From NCBI RefSeq assembly GCF_000247815.1, contig NC_021671.1:23770937-23834936 (forward strand): 64,000 nucleotides of DNA, given 5' to 3'. Under the pieces are notes generated by a model. It ran no database searches, was not told where the DNA came from, and saw only the letters and a list, made by a program, of their open reading frames with translations. Positions 53,340 through 64,000 of this stretch are shown piece after piece. Made by a program: the position numbers and the translations under genes. How positions within the stretch are numbered: the stretch's first letter is position 1; each line of letters opens with the position of its first letter. The stretch comes from Ficedula albicollis. Its lineage: Eukaryota; Chordata; Aves; Passeriformes; Muscicapidae.

Positions 53340-54735
53340 TAGAATCATAGAATTAGAGAACAGCTTTGGTTGGAAGGGGCCTTAAACATCATGTAGTTAG
53401 AATCCTCCCTTTCATAAGAAGGAATAACACCCACTAGACTGATTTGTCAGTCCTATACAGCCTGGCCTTGAACACTGCCAGGGATGAGGCATCCAGGACT
53501 TCTCTGGATGACTTGTTCCAATGTCTCCCCAACCCCAGCCTAATCCAAGCCTACCCTCTGCCAGTTTAAATCCATTACTTCTTGTCCTATCACTACATGC
53601 CATTGTAAAAAATCCCTCTCCAGCTCTCATAGCCCCTTCCAGGTACTGGAAAGTGCTACAAGTTCTCACCATAATTTTTTCTTCTCCAAGCCGAACAACC
53701 CAAACTCTGTCCTAGAAGTCGTGCTCCATCCTTATGTTTGTGGCCTTCCTCTGGAATCACTCCAACAGGTCTTTGTCCTTCTTATACAGAAGGCCAAATA
53801 TTCAGCTGCAGTCTCCTCGGTGGGGTCTTATGAGAGTGTAGTAATGGGGGAGAATCACCTTCCTCACCTGTGGGTCATGCTTCTTTTGATGCATTCCAGG
53901 ATTTGGTTTGCGTTCTTGGCTGAGAGTTCACGTTGTCGAATACTGTCAAGTTTCTTATCCACCAAGAGTCCCAAGTCTCTCTCGTCAGTGCTGCTGTCAG
54001 CCCATTCTCTCTCCACCCTGTATTTTTGCTTGGGATTGCCCTAATGCATGTGCAGGACCTTGCATTTGGCCCTGAACTTCATGAGGTTCACATGGGCCCA
54101 CCCCTCAAGTCCATCAAAGTCCTTCTGGACCCCATCTCTTCCCACTGTGTGAACCCCACCACACAAATTGATGTTCTCAGCAGGCCTGTCGAGGGTGCAG
54201 ATGATCCCACTCTGCATGTCTCTGACCAAGGTGTTAAACATTGCTGGTCCCAGTGCTGACTCAGGAGGAACACCACTTGTCACAGGTCTCCACTTGGACG
54301 TCAAGCCATTGACCGCAACTCATGGAGTGTGACCATCCAGCCATTTCTTTGTCCACTGCATGTTCCATCCATGAAATACATGTCTGTCCAGGACAGAAAC
54401 GAGGATATGATCTGGGACAGTGTCAAGTGCCCTGCAAAAATCCAGGCAGGATATGTCAGTTACTCTTCCCTATTTACCAGTGCTGTAACTGAATTGTAGA
54501 AGGTCCTTAGTGATGCCATGTTTCTTGCCACCCATCACCTCCTGATTTTTCCATGTGCCTTAGCATACATCATGCATGGAGAATCTTCTCCATCTTCTTG
54601 CCATGCACCAAGGTGAGAATGAATGGCTTGTAGTTCCCTAAGTCTATCTCTTTCCTCTTTTTAAAAAACGAGGATTACATTTTCCCTTTTCGAGTCAGTG
54701 GTACCTTTACTAGGCTGCCAAAACATGTCAAATAT
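53340..54735 (-). mobile_element. CR1 fragment, 1.4 kb: reverse-transcriptase domain through 3' end (reverse)
   Basis: The longest CR1 copy here. At its 3' end (left side) the plus strand reads AGAATCATAGAATTAGAGAA and GGTTGGAAGGGGCC, the antisense of the CR1 3' UTR. To the right come GGCCTTGAACACTGCCAGGG, CTTGTCCTATCACTACATGC, CAAGTCTCTCTCGTC and GCATGTGCAGGACCTTGCA. The minus frame at 54041-54304 encodes WRPVTSGVP, then ALGPAMFN, typical of CR1 reverse transcriptase. The position of the catalytic FADD box reads PAEN, so the enzyme would be dead even without the frameshifts. It ends near 54735, inside the palm domain. Confidence 0.93.
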
Positions 54736-55830
54736 AACCGATATTGACTTAGACACCTTGCCCACTGGTTCCCTCTTTCCTTGATACATAGTGGAAATTA
54801 CACACTCATATTTAATGCATGTACAAACAGAGATAATTTCTTACTCATTTGCTAGGGAAGAAATGAGGAGACACTTCACTAAAGGTGTTCCTGGGATTTG
54901 AGAGAATATTCTCCCCATTTTTCTTCCCTTTTCTCAAGATGAGTTATATTTCTAATTTCTTTTCTAGACTTAAATGATAGCTGGAGATTTTGGACATGAC
55001 AGTACACTAGATCACAGAACATGTACAAATACACTAGAGTCTAAATTCTGCTTGTTTCATTTTGCACAAATGGTCATGCATCATTAAAACAAATATATAA
55101 TTCTTAAGAACAGATTTTTTAACTTTGAAAGCATAATGGATAAAAGGGAAGCCTATGTGTGTAAATATGTATATTAAAACAAAAGAAACATTTTTCCTAT
55201 TGTTTATTTTAAATTTTAGAACTGTTCCTATATTCAGATACAAAAATAAATTATATGAACAGATTTTCAGAAAATCTTCTGTAAAAAATAGCATAAATAA
55301 ATAAATAGCATAAGTAATATGAAAAATAAATAGTAGTGTGTTTTCTGACTTCAAGTCATTATTAGCAGAAAGTGTTTAACTTGTAGAGTATTTAAATATT
55401 TTTGTAGTTTAAAGCATGAAGTGCACCATTCCTGATTTTTCCTTTTTGACTGTTGAAAAATTTATGTTTTGTAAGTTTTTATAAAAAAACACTAACTTGG
55501 AAGTCAAAAACATTTTTTCTACTTCACTACTGCATCTTAAACACGAATATTATTTTCCAGCATAAAATTCCCAAGAAAATTATTTCTGTTTCTTATAGTG
55601 GTTTGCATGAAGACCAACATGTATACCAAAGCAAAGAGAAGAGAGAGTTCATTTTAACACCGTTGAAAGAAAGCTGGCTAGGCATTTGACAGTTCCTTAC
55701 TTGAACAATTTCTTCCTATCTTTCTTGAAAGAACTACATAAATACCTCTGGACAAGTCTGCACTGTCATGTAAATATTTATTAAATTCATTACCATTATA
55801 TGATTTCAAACAGAGACAAACTTTTCTTAG
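54736..55830. other. AT-rich non-coding sequence
   Basis: No gene recognised. Frames near 55034-55354 (minus) and 55453-55689 (plus) are low-complexity AT-rich chance frames. Confidence 0.5.
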
Positions 55831-55834
55831 TAGT

Positions 55835-56165
55835 GCCCAGTGATAGGATGAGATGCAACAGGCACAAATTGAAATGGAGGAAATTCTAGTTGGACACTAA
55901 AACGTCTCTCTTTTATTGTGAGAGTAGTCAAGCACAGGAACAGGTTTCCCAACGAAATTGTGGAGTCTCCATTTTGAGACATGACATGAAGTTAGGTGGG
56001 AATGTTGATCTGAAATTGTGGAGTCTCCATTGTGGGGACGTTCAGAACGAAACTGAATGAGGTCCTGAGCAATGTACTCTAGATGACCCCTGCTCTAAGT
56101 AGAAGTTTGGGTTTACCAATCCTAGAGATGCCTTCCAGCCTTACTCATTCTGTGAGATTCCAATA
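55835..56165 (+). mobile_element. CR1 3' end fragment (forward) with an internal templated insertion
   Basis: It starts near GCCCAGTGATAGGATGAGAT and runs through AAGCACAGGAACAGGTTTCC, GAAATTGTGGAGTCTCCATT, GAATGAGGTCCTGAGCAA, GATGACCCCTGCTC and CCTTCCAGCCTTACTCATTC. This is the end of ORF2 and 3' UTR of a CR1 subfamily different from the copy at 56300. The copy is interrupted by the duplication and insertion at 55954-56031. Confidence 0.9.
55954..56031 (+). repeat. 20-bp duplication flanking a 38-bp insertion copied from a neighbouring CR1
   Basis: GAAATTGTGGAGTCTCCATT occurs at 55954-55973 and again at 56012-56031. Between them are 38 bases. The 34 bases at 55979-56012 (starting ACATGACATGAAGTTAGG) also occur exactly at 56313-56346, near the start of the next CR1. 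The insertion therefore looks templated from about 330 bases downstream and is flanked by a short duplication of the acceptor site. Confidence 0.9.
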
Positions 56166-56299
56166 GTAAATAATACCATTTTGGACTGCTTTAGCAAAAT
56201 AGCTCTTCTGTAATGGATTTATTTGATGTACCTGTTCCTTTATCAGTGATGCAGTTGAGAGGATCAGGTACCCCCTCAGTCAGATTCAGGGGGATCAAG
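56166..56299. repeat. Spacer with a diverged 31-bp repeat
   Basis: GGATCAGGTACCCCCTCAGT (56261) recurs as GGATCAAGTTCCCCCTGAGT (56292) just before the downstream CR1. The rest is AT-rich. Confidence 0.7.
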
Positions 56300-57085
56300 T
56301 TCCCCCTGAGTCACATGACATGAAGTTAGGTGGGAATGTTGATCTGCTGGAGGGTAGAAGAGTCTGCAGAGGGATCTGGACAGGCAGGATTTATGGGGTG
56401 AGGCCAATGATATGAAGTTCTACAATGTCAAATGCAGCGCTCCAAGCAGGAAGGGGAAAATGGCCCAGTTGAAAAGGACCTGGAGGTGCTGGTCAACAGT
56501 CAATTGAACATGAGCCAGCTCTGCCCAGCAGGGCAAGAAGGCCCATGGCATCCTGGCTTGTGTCAGCAGTAGTGTGGCCAGCTGACCAGGGCAGTGATTG
56601 TCCCTCTGTACTCAGCACTGGTGAGACTACACCTTTAAATCGGTGTTGAGTTTTGGGCCCCCCAGTACAAGAAAGACAAAAGGGCAGTGAAGCTGGTGAA
56701 GGGTCTGGAGCAGAAGTCTAATGAGGAAAGGGTGAGGCAGACAAAAGGACAAAAGGCTCAGGAGACTTAATTGCCCTGTGTAAAAGCGGAGATTGGCCTC
56801 TTCTCCCAGGTAACAACTGAGAGGACATGAGCAAATGGCCTCAGGTTGCACCAGGTGATGTTTAGATTGGATATTAGGAAAAGTTTCTTCACTGAAAGAA
56901 TTATCAAACATTAGAACAAACTGTCCAGGGAAATGGTGAATTCATCACCATCCCTTAAAGGCATTTAAAAAACTTGCAGCTGTGGCATTTAGAGCTTATT
57001 GGTGAACTTGGTAGTGTTGAGCTAGCAGTTAGACTTGGTGATTTTAGAGATCTTTTCCAAACAAAACAATTTTGTGATTTTTGTT
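56300..57085 (+). mobile_element. CR1 fragment, late ORF2 through 3' end (forward)
   Basis: Landmarks in order are TTGATCTGCTGGAGGGTAGA, CAGAGGGATCTGGACAGGC, AAAGGACCTGGAGGTGCTGG, GAACATGAGCCAGC, GGCATCCTGGCTTGTGTCAG, GTACTCAGCACTGGTGAG, GTTTTGGGCCCCCC, GAAGGGTCTGGAGCA, GGCCTCTTCTCCCAGGTAAC, GGATATTAGGAAAAG and a 3' end GATCTTTTCCAAACAAAAC. Small deletions break the frame throughout. The fragment begins downstream of the reverse-transcriptase core. Confidence 0.92.
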
Positions 57086-58960
57086 ATATTTTTCTTGGCT
57101 TCAGGTACCTAAAATTAGACTGAAACTGAGATAGGCTCTCCCATTACAGATAGATAGAAGCAGACACCTCTGGGAGCATCTAAGATTGCATAAATTGTTC
57201 CATTTTAGGATGATTTGGATTGTTCTCTAACAGGGACTCTCACCCCAGCTTTTAGTTATAGTTAGAGTAATTGATACCACTGAAATAGTTCAGAATACGA
57301 AGGTACACATTCTGTCAGTTTCTATGAACGGAGTGAAACCACAAAAGGAATGCTTCTGTATTATCTTCTCAAACCACTAGGCATGGTAACATGCAAGAAA
57401 GGAGTATAAAAATGCCATCAGAGTGCTTTCATAGGCTTGTGTAACCCAAAATCATACCTCCAGGAAGGTCACAAAAATGCCAGGGAGGAATATAAGACTA
57501 GTATAAATCTGTATAACTTCCTCTTGTCTATGTTTCAAATATTTTAATTTTTTATTTATTTCTTGAGCTTACTTCTCAGTCAACTATCTCACTTCCTCAT
57601 TATTTTCTTATTTGTACATTTTTCAGTCTCTCTTTTATACCATGTGGTTCAATAATCCTTTACAAGGGAACACAACTAAGCTGTTCATTGTTTTTAAAAT
57701 AAATAATCCTGTGCACATTAAATCAAAAATAATAATAAAAATAAAAACAGTATCAGAGAAGCAGTTAAAACCTAATAAAAATTTTAATGGAGAAAAGAAG
57801 AGTATAAAGTTGGGGGTTTTTTGTTGTCTGTTTGGTTTTTTGTTTGGTTTTTTAAAGGAATTTTTCTCTTTCCTTTTTCACAGCTCAAAACTAGATGGAT
57901 TTCCTACATTAATTTTGTTGCTTTCTCAGAAGTGGCAACAAGTGGCATAAAAATGCTTTGGAATTCATTGATACTTCAGATCCTGCTTAGTTCTGCTTTA
58001 ATTTCACTGCTTTAAACAGACATTTAAAGCCATGTCAATTATCTTTCTTCAGTTTTTCATGTGTGAAGGCACAAAATAACAAATGCTACCACTGCTACCT
58101 AAGTCGACATGTCATTTTCTTCTTGCATAAGCCTTTTTTCTTCTGAAAAAAAGAAAAAAAAAACACTGTTCTTCATGTGCTACCATGAGACACTCATTTT
58201 CGAGCCGGTAGAAACAATTCTTAAAAGCCTGAAACAATTGTATATTTTCTTGAAACATTTAGAATAATTTAATCTTCAATGAAAAAGTAATGAAGTAACA
58301 CTTAAAACATGGTAAAGGTTGAGATCCAGTAATTTTTTTTTCTGCCATAAGCTTATGCAAGATGTCTAAAAACTTATAAATGTTAAGTTGACCTATGCAT
58401 GCTGCAGTTGATTGAGTTCTCAGTCCCAAATTAAGTGCTCAAGATGCCCTTTGAAGTATATAAGGGAATTAGAAGTCTAAAGAGATCTCAAATAGGGTTT
58501 GGTATGCAAGAATCTTTGCATGTTTTTGCACAGAAAATATTGAGAAAGGTCTTTGTGCACAATTATTTCTGCATTAGATCCATAGATTATGGCACAAATT
58601 GATGGGAAAGAGAAGCATTACTTTAGAAGGGAAATAAAAATACAAATTGGGTAAAGAGAGAGATAGAGAGAGATAAGAAAAAAAAAAGACATTAAAGAAA
58701 AAAATAGGGAGAGATAAGAAAAAAAAAGACATTAAAGAAAAAAATAGACAAAATTCAAAGGGGAAAATAAAGTTCACCCCTGTGGCCAATGAATAAGAGA
58801 TGCAACAGGCAAGCCTCCTTGTTGGACCACTCCACACTCTTACAAAGACTTGCCCATAAAGCTTTTTCTGTAATAACTTTAAGGTTTTTTCAGGATCTGC
58901 CTAAAGTTAGTCATGATTGTTTCTAATCATTAGTGATGATTGCAGCATGGTGTGACACAG
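57086..58960. other. AT-rich non-coding sequence
   Basis: No gene recognised. Frames at 57612-57950 and on the minus strand at 58574-58837 are low-complexity. Confidence 0.5.
58668..58748. repeat. 42-bp tandem duplication in A/G-rich sequence
   Basis: Copies at 58668-58709 and 58710-58748, unit containing GAGATAAGAAAAAAAA and AGACATTAAAGAAAA, separated by one A-run length difference. It is preceded by a GA-rich microsatellite (58653-58676). Confidence 0.88.
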
Positions 58961-58961
58961 G

Positions 58962-59780
58962 TTTGAGGGGGCAAGGGTTTTGTAGAATGGCTAGGGTTGG
59001 AAGGGAGTTTAAAAACATCTGTCTCCAACCCCCCTGCTGTGGTCAAGGACGCCTTCCATTAGTCCAGGTTACTCAGCGCCTCATCGAGCCCAGTCTTGAA
59101 CACTTCCAGGGATGGGGAATCCACAACCTCCCTGGGAAACCTGTTCCAATGTCTCACCAATGTCACAGTAAAGAATTTCTTCCTAATATCTAATCTAAAC
59201 CTAAGCTCCTTCAGATTCAGGGCACTCCCCTCGCCCTATCACTGCATGCCCTTGTGAAATGTCCTTCTCCAGCCATTTTAGGTCTCCTTTAGGTACTTGA
59301 AGGCTCATAGAGGGTCTCCTTGGAGCCTTCTGTTCCCCAGGCTGAATAAACTCAGCTTTCTCAGCTGCTCTTTATGGGAGAGGGCCTCCAGCCCTCTGAT
59401 CACTTTCACGGTCCTCATCTGGACTCATTCCAACAGATCCACGTATTTCTTATGTTGGTGACCCCAGAGACGGACACAGTACTCCAGATGGGTGTCACAA
59501 GAGCAGAGCAGAGGGGCAAGTCCCTTTACCTTCTGGCCACACCTCTTTTGGTGCAGCCCAGGGTGCAGTTGGCTTTTTGGGCTGCATGCACACATTGCCG
59601 AGTCATACTTCAGCCCAGGGTGTGGTTGGCTTTTTGGGCTGCATGCACACATTGCCGAGTCATACTTAGCTTGTCACCGGGGTTAGCCTTGATCCAGTCT
59701 CCTCCCAGCCTGAACCTGTGCTTTGGTATGCCGCAAAAAGTTAAAGTTGTTAAACTTCATGAGATTCTGTCGTGCTGAAC
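58962..59780 (-). mobile_element. CR1 fragment, late ORF2 through 3' end (reverse)
   Basis: Plus-strand landmarks, antisense to CR1, are GGCTAGGGTTGGAAGGGA, CCAGGGATGGGGAATCCACA, GAATTTCTTCCTAATATCTA, CCCTATCACTGCATGCCC, CCCCAGGCTGAATAAACTCA and CACAGTACTCCAGATGGGTG. The minus frame near 59425-59652 encodes HLEYCVRLWGHQHKKYVDLL, the CR1 motif otherwise of the form PHLEYCVQFW. Frames on the plus strand here are antisense shadows. A 57-bp duplication is embedded. Confidence 0.93.
59554..59667 (-). repeat. 57-bp in-frame tandem duplication inside CR1
   Basis: Copies at 59554-59610 and 59611-59667, unit starting CAGCCCAGGGTG. They differ by two adjacent bases (GTGCAGTTGG against GTGTGGTTGG). The unit is 19 codons, so it keeps the minus-strand CR1 frame (MCACSPKSQ...HPGL twice). 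Confidence 0.94.
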
Positions 59781-60817
59781 AGTCAATAAATGTTGTTCCT
59801 GCATATTTTTTGATAAAACTGCAAAACAAAGGATAGGAGAAAGTCAAGAGAAAATTGACGCAATACTCAAGCCTGTGGCAATCTTTTCACTAATGGCAAA
59901 CTGACATAACAACATCAAGGTTTGAAGATCAGGTAAATAGCAATATTAGCACAAGACAAACAGCATGAGAAAACTGGAAAATTACAGAGGCTTTGGAAAA
60001 GCTACACCAACTTGTGTGAAAGATGACAAAGCTCGGAGGAAAGACAGAGTACAGAACTACACATGGAAAACCCTGAACATTACACAATTTAAGACATTTA
60101 AGGCACCCTATGAAGAAGAAAAGATGACCATAGGTCCCTGAACTTGGAAACCTAGCCAAGGAAACAAACTTTTTCCATCCTAAGATGTGTTGCTTAGGGT
60201 TTAATAAACTGAATTTCATGATCAGAAGTGCAACAGAGATTTTGCTTAGTTCACAGCAAACACAGATCTTTTCTGCTGTTTAGTTTGGAGCAAAGAGAAA
60301 GATGAAAGACATGCCATGAATAATAATGGTAATGTCCATAGGGGTTTAATTTTTCTGTGTGCTGCCTTCAAGGAACTTAGAAACATGAGATTTATTTGCT
60401 TAACGGGGTAGGCAGCAGTTGAGCTGTATTTTTTAAGAGCTCAGTGATACCTAAAATTTGAGATTGGATTTGTCCAGTAGTATATTTATCAATTGATATA
60501 TGTATAAGAGTAGATACATATGTGTGGATATAGGCCTTCAAAGGGACTGAAGGTGGTTTATTCAATTTTTTTTTTTTTTAATCAGGAAAAGTATTAGCAT
60601 TCCAAAGAAGTTTTGAAGCCATCATTAAGAAATATATGTAAAGAAAATGACAGAGAATTAAAATATTTAATTGGACAAAAAAATAGATATACCAGCTATA
60701 TGATAAGACCTTACTATCTCTTGGCGTATGGATAAAAAAGAAAAAAAAAAGAAAAAAATATGGAAAATATATTGAGAAGTATGAAAATATTCCTTTTTTC
60801 ATCCTAAAATTAGTGAT

Positions 60818-60916
60818 AAAATTTATTCATTATGTTAATCCTGAGCTATTGCTCAAATTTGTGGAAAAAAAATTTATTCATTATGCTAATCCTGAGCTAT
60901 TGCTCAACTTCTTGAA
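60818..60916. repeat. 52-bp tandem duplication
   Basis: Copies at 60818-60869 and 60870-60916, unit starting AAATTTATTCATTATG and containing CTAATCCTGAGCTATTGCTC. Copies differ by one T/C, and the unit ends diverge. Confidence 0.92.
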
Positions 60917-62555
60917 ATATAGATTTTTTTTGTCCCATTTACCTCAGACAAACTTTTGAAAAAGCAGGCTCAGTAATGAGTAGATTCAACAGTCAACATA
61001 TAAATTCCAAGCTAAAATAACTATCTGTCTGTTCCTGTGTTTCATATGGAGATTAATAGAATCTTTTCCGCATTGCTGCAGTGTACTACTAACATACCTT
61101 CTGCAGTTCTCCCCAGAAGAAAATGAGCAGTCTCACACAGCTGATGTGTAATTGGGAAAGCAAGCAGAAAACTGAGAGTACACCACTAGATTCTAAAATT
61201 CATGTGTAGAGACACAATAACAGAAGGCAAGACTTCTCCTGGTTTCAGCTAGGCATGTATTACATAATAAATAACTTCTTGAAGCATTTCTTAGTCCTGT
61301 GTTCCCCTTTTCCACCTCAATCAGCTGGTGATCAGATTCTGGTGCCAGTACCTGTGATGAACTTCATGGTCTAGGCAGGGGTTTAAAATGATGACAAATA
61401 ATAGCAACTGAGGAGGCTGCTAGAAAAGTATAAAGCAGATTTTTTACTTCTGAAGAAAACTAGCAAGGCCATTGGATGACACAATTTTGCATAGAAACTA
61501 AAAATCCAGTGCAATCAACCACTGAGTTAAACAACATTGTCACTTTAGTATCTTTGTTGACTCAAAAATCTGGCTTTTATCAGACATGAAGAATGGATGA
61601 ACCATTTGGCAACAGAATTGCACAAAGGAACACAGCTATTCTTATCATAGTTCTGAAACAAAACTTTATTACATAAAAAACGTAGAAAACTTGATTTTGT
61701 GTTTGCTAGATCACCACTTACCACAGTTTGCAAAGAGCAGATGCAGTTCATTACTATGAAACCCTATACAGCAACCAGAAAATTAAGAATCTGGGACAAA
61801 AGCTGTTTGTGTGTGACCAAGGACATACAGCTCCTTCTAGAAGCATCAAAATATCAGGGAGATATAAATCATTATTATGTGTAGGTGCAAGATGTATAGG
61901 TTTCCTTGTCATTGGACAGATTACAAGGACCATCCTCTTGGAAGGAAAGGAGAACTAAGAATATTTCATGCTAGCTATGTCTTCTGTTAATAAATGGTGT
62001 GCTATTTCTGTCTATAGAATCTCAAAGAGTACTTCATTGTTCATCAGAAATTATAGTTTGCTTATGACCTGAAAGCATAAACATTGTAAAGTTTAAATTA
62101 TAAGGACAACATTGGATGTGCTCAGCTGTACAGAGCAGTACATTTTTAAAATCAGTTCAGGTGTGCTGATTTACACTTCAAAATTTGACCTTTTGTCTTT
62201 GGAACATAGGTGACAAAAAGTATAACTCCTGAAGAGGTGTAATATGATTTTATTATAAAATAATCTTCTGATAACATTTAGACTGAAAAAGAAATATGCT
62301 GTGGTCCTCCCCCTGTTACAAAATCAAGTCACTTAATCTGCTTGGTTGAGATTCACTTCTATTCTGCAACAGATTTATGCACCCTCTGAGACTGAACTGG
62401 AGGAACTTAGTGATGCACAGACCAGAGTGAATTTACCCTCTTACTCAGCTGCTTGTCTGGAAATCTGGAATAACAGCTTTTCTACCTGCAATATTATTTT
62501 AGTAAAACATCCTTCACATGTTGCAGATGTTGGAGAGAATTCTTTGTGTAAGGTT

Positions 62556-62629
62556 TACATTCTGTTACAAAACCATGTGAAAAATATCATGTAACTGATT
62601 AATTTTAATGCAAATTGTAACAGAATGTA
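62556..62629. repeat. Inverted repeat with 14-bp perfect arms
   Basis: TACATTCTGTTACA (62556-62569) is followed after 46 bases by its exact reverse complement TGTAACAGAATGTA (62616-62629). It could form a hairpin. The arms are too short and the loop too long for a typical microRNA precursor, and no flanking target duplication is evident. Confidence 0.8.
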
Positions 62630-64000
62630 CTGCTTAATTAAAGTAGTTTTATCTTGAGCCTGAACTTTCTAATCTTTGACTGTGGATACAAGCATGCTAC
62701 TCAAAGCATTTTTAGTAGTGTGTTTTTCTTAGTGAAATCTTCGTTATTGTGCAGCTAACTCACAGGCACACTTGCTGAATTGATATAATTTGTGTTTCTC
62801 TCTTCATGCTGAAGCATTGCTTGAACTGTTGTGACTTGCCGAACTTTAAATATTCTTTGTCTTCTCTGAGAACAATTCAAGGCCATCAGATAATATGGCA
62901 GCCATTCATTCTGCAACAAAGCATGCGGCTTAGTTGCAGAGATGGAAGATTTAGCACAAGAAACACTCCTCATATTCTTGAGAAGTACTAGCAACCCACT
63001 GCTGATATTACCCTGAAATGAATGTGCTGTCTTTATTCATTATTCACTCTTTTTCTTTTAACTAAAGTCAGTTTAGGGTGGAGTGTGTGTGGGGAATAAT
63101 AAAAAGGAGAAACAGACTTCCCTTGATGGGTCTTATTTCATCACTGACAGAATTTGATTCAAACCTTTGTGTTACAAAGTCTGTTATTTTCCATATGAGT
63201 TAAAGAGGATTTTTGCTGTAACCTTATTAAGAATCCTTCTGAATTCTAAACTCTTGACGTAACGCTTCCCATGGAAATAAATTCTGTAATCTGATTTTTC
63301 ACAAGACAAACAGATATTTGTTCTGTATTTCATAATTTTTTGTGTATTGAAGGATTCCTTTGCTTTTGATATTTTAGAATATTACCCCATCTACAAAATC
63401 TATATATCCGCATATTCAGTCTACTGTATTACAGGACTAAGTCAGGTTTGACTGTTGTTATCTCTGGGAAACTCCTGTATTTATCTACTCCTACCTTGAA
63501 GAATTTTCTTCTTATATCCAATCAAAATACTTTGTGGAAATTATGTCCATTTCCATCCCTCCTTTTTTTTGTGCACCTTTGAGTGGAATCTGGCACTGTA
63601 TATTTTAGAACCCACTATTAGGTAAAAACTACAGTAAGATTTCCTTCTCTTCCCCACTCTAAACAAATTTATTTTCTTCAGTCTCTCACTGCAGTCTTGC
63701 ATCCTAAACAGAGTCAATACAATTTAGGAAAATAAGTTTGATCTCAAAACAGTATCACTGCCATGGATAGATGGATGCAGAGACTTGAAAAGTACTTGCA
63801 CAATTTTAATCCATTATGCATGCATGCACACAAATGTAGATACACACAAACACTTCTAGTGAATCATTGCTCTGTAGAATTAGTTTTCAGTGAATGAAAA
63901 CCAAGAATGCATACACGGTCCGATCATTGAAAAAGAAGATACTGAAATACCCCGAGGTTACCTGAAAGTCAATCCTGGGATAGCAAGACAAAGTGTCTTA

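Larger units (their letters stand above)
59781..64000. other. AT-rich non-coding sequence to window end
   Basis: Over 4.2 kb I see no recognised gene, RNA or mobile element apart from the small duplication at 60.8 kb and the hairpin at 62.6 kb. Plus frames at 61699-61958 and 62346-62594 are short and match no family I know. Confidence 0.45.

Noticed and set aside
53412..54304. Several 62-108 codon frames on both strands
   Set aside because: All fall inside the reverse-oriented CR1, where only the minus-strand pieces echo reverse transcriptase.
59374..59778. 134-codon plus-strand frame
   Set aside because: It is antisense to CR1. Its internal repeat is the 57-bp duplication read on the wrong strand.

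Overview
The window looks like about 64 kb of bird nuclear DNA, intergenic or deep intronic. The best evidence for a bird is at least seven fragments of the CR1 non-LTR retrotransposon, in both orientations and of several subfamilies. Two degraded copies of what I recognise as an avian endogenous-retrovirus LTR family support this. I cannot tell the species, though the repeat mix would fit a neoavian or passerine bird. The base composition is AT-rich with long A and T tracts, and I see no rRNA, tRNA, operon, CRISPR array or bacterial-style gene.

Layout. At 1-1.7 kb there is AT-rich sequence with a TA microsatellite and an extraordinary tract: T20, then 692 uninterrupted G, then T20. LTR-type retroviral debris lies at 1.7-2.8 kb and again at 13.65-14.2 kb. 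A TCTA microsatellite is at 3.64 kb. A 568-bp tandem duplication, apparently perfect over 538 bp, is at 20.1-21.2 kb. At 24.4 and 26.2 kb two diverged direct copies of a ~220-bp element could be an LTR pair or two insertions. At 28.7-30.0 kb two CR1 fragments meet in opposite orientation. From 30 to 37.6 kb nothing is recognisable except a GC-richer patch at 32.5 kb. CR1 pieces follow at 37.6, 39.4 and 40.9 kb. From 42 to 52 kb the sequence is mostly unique but carries a dense series of short tandem duplications. From 53.3 to 59.8 kb there is a CR1 cluster (minus, plus, plus, minus). The last 4 kb hold one more small duplication and a perfect-arm hairpin.

Genes. I find no protein-coding gene that I can defend. 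Open frames over the G tract, the LTRs and the CR1s are by-products of repeats. The one frame that reads like coding sequence outside repeats ends at 52835 and has a C-terminal hydrophobic segment. I list it as a weak candidate exon.

The most unusual signals are structural. They are the T20-G692-T20 block, the high density of young two-copy tandem duplications (47 to 568 bp, most 95-100% alike by eye), and one CR1 that carries a 34-base stretch matching another CR1 some 330 bases away. Some of these may be assembly errors rather than biology, so raw long reads are the first check.
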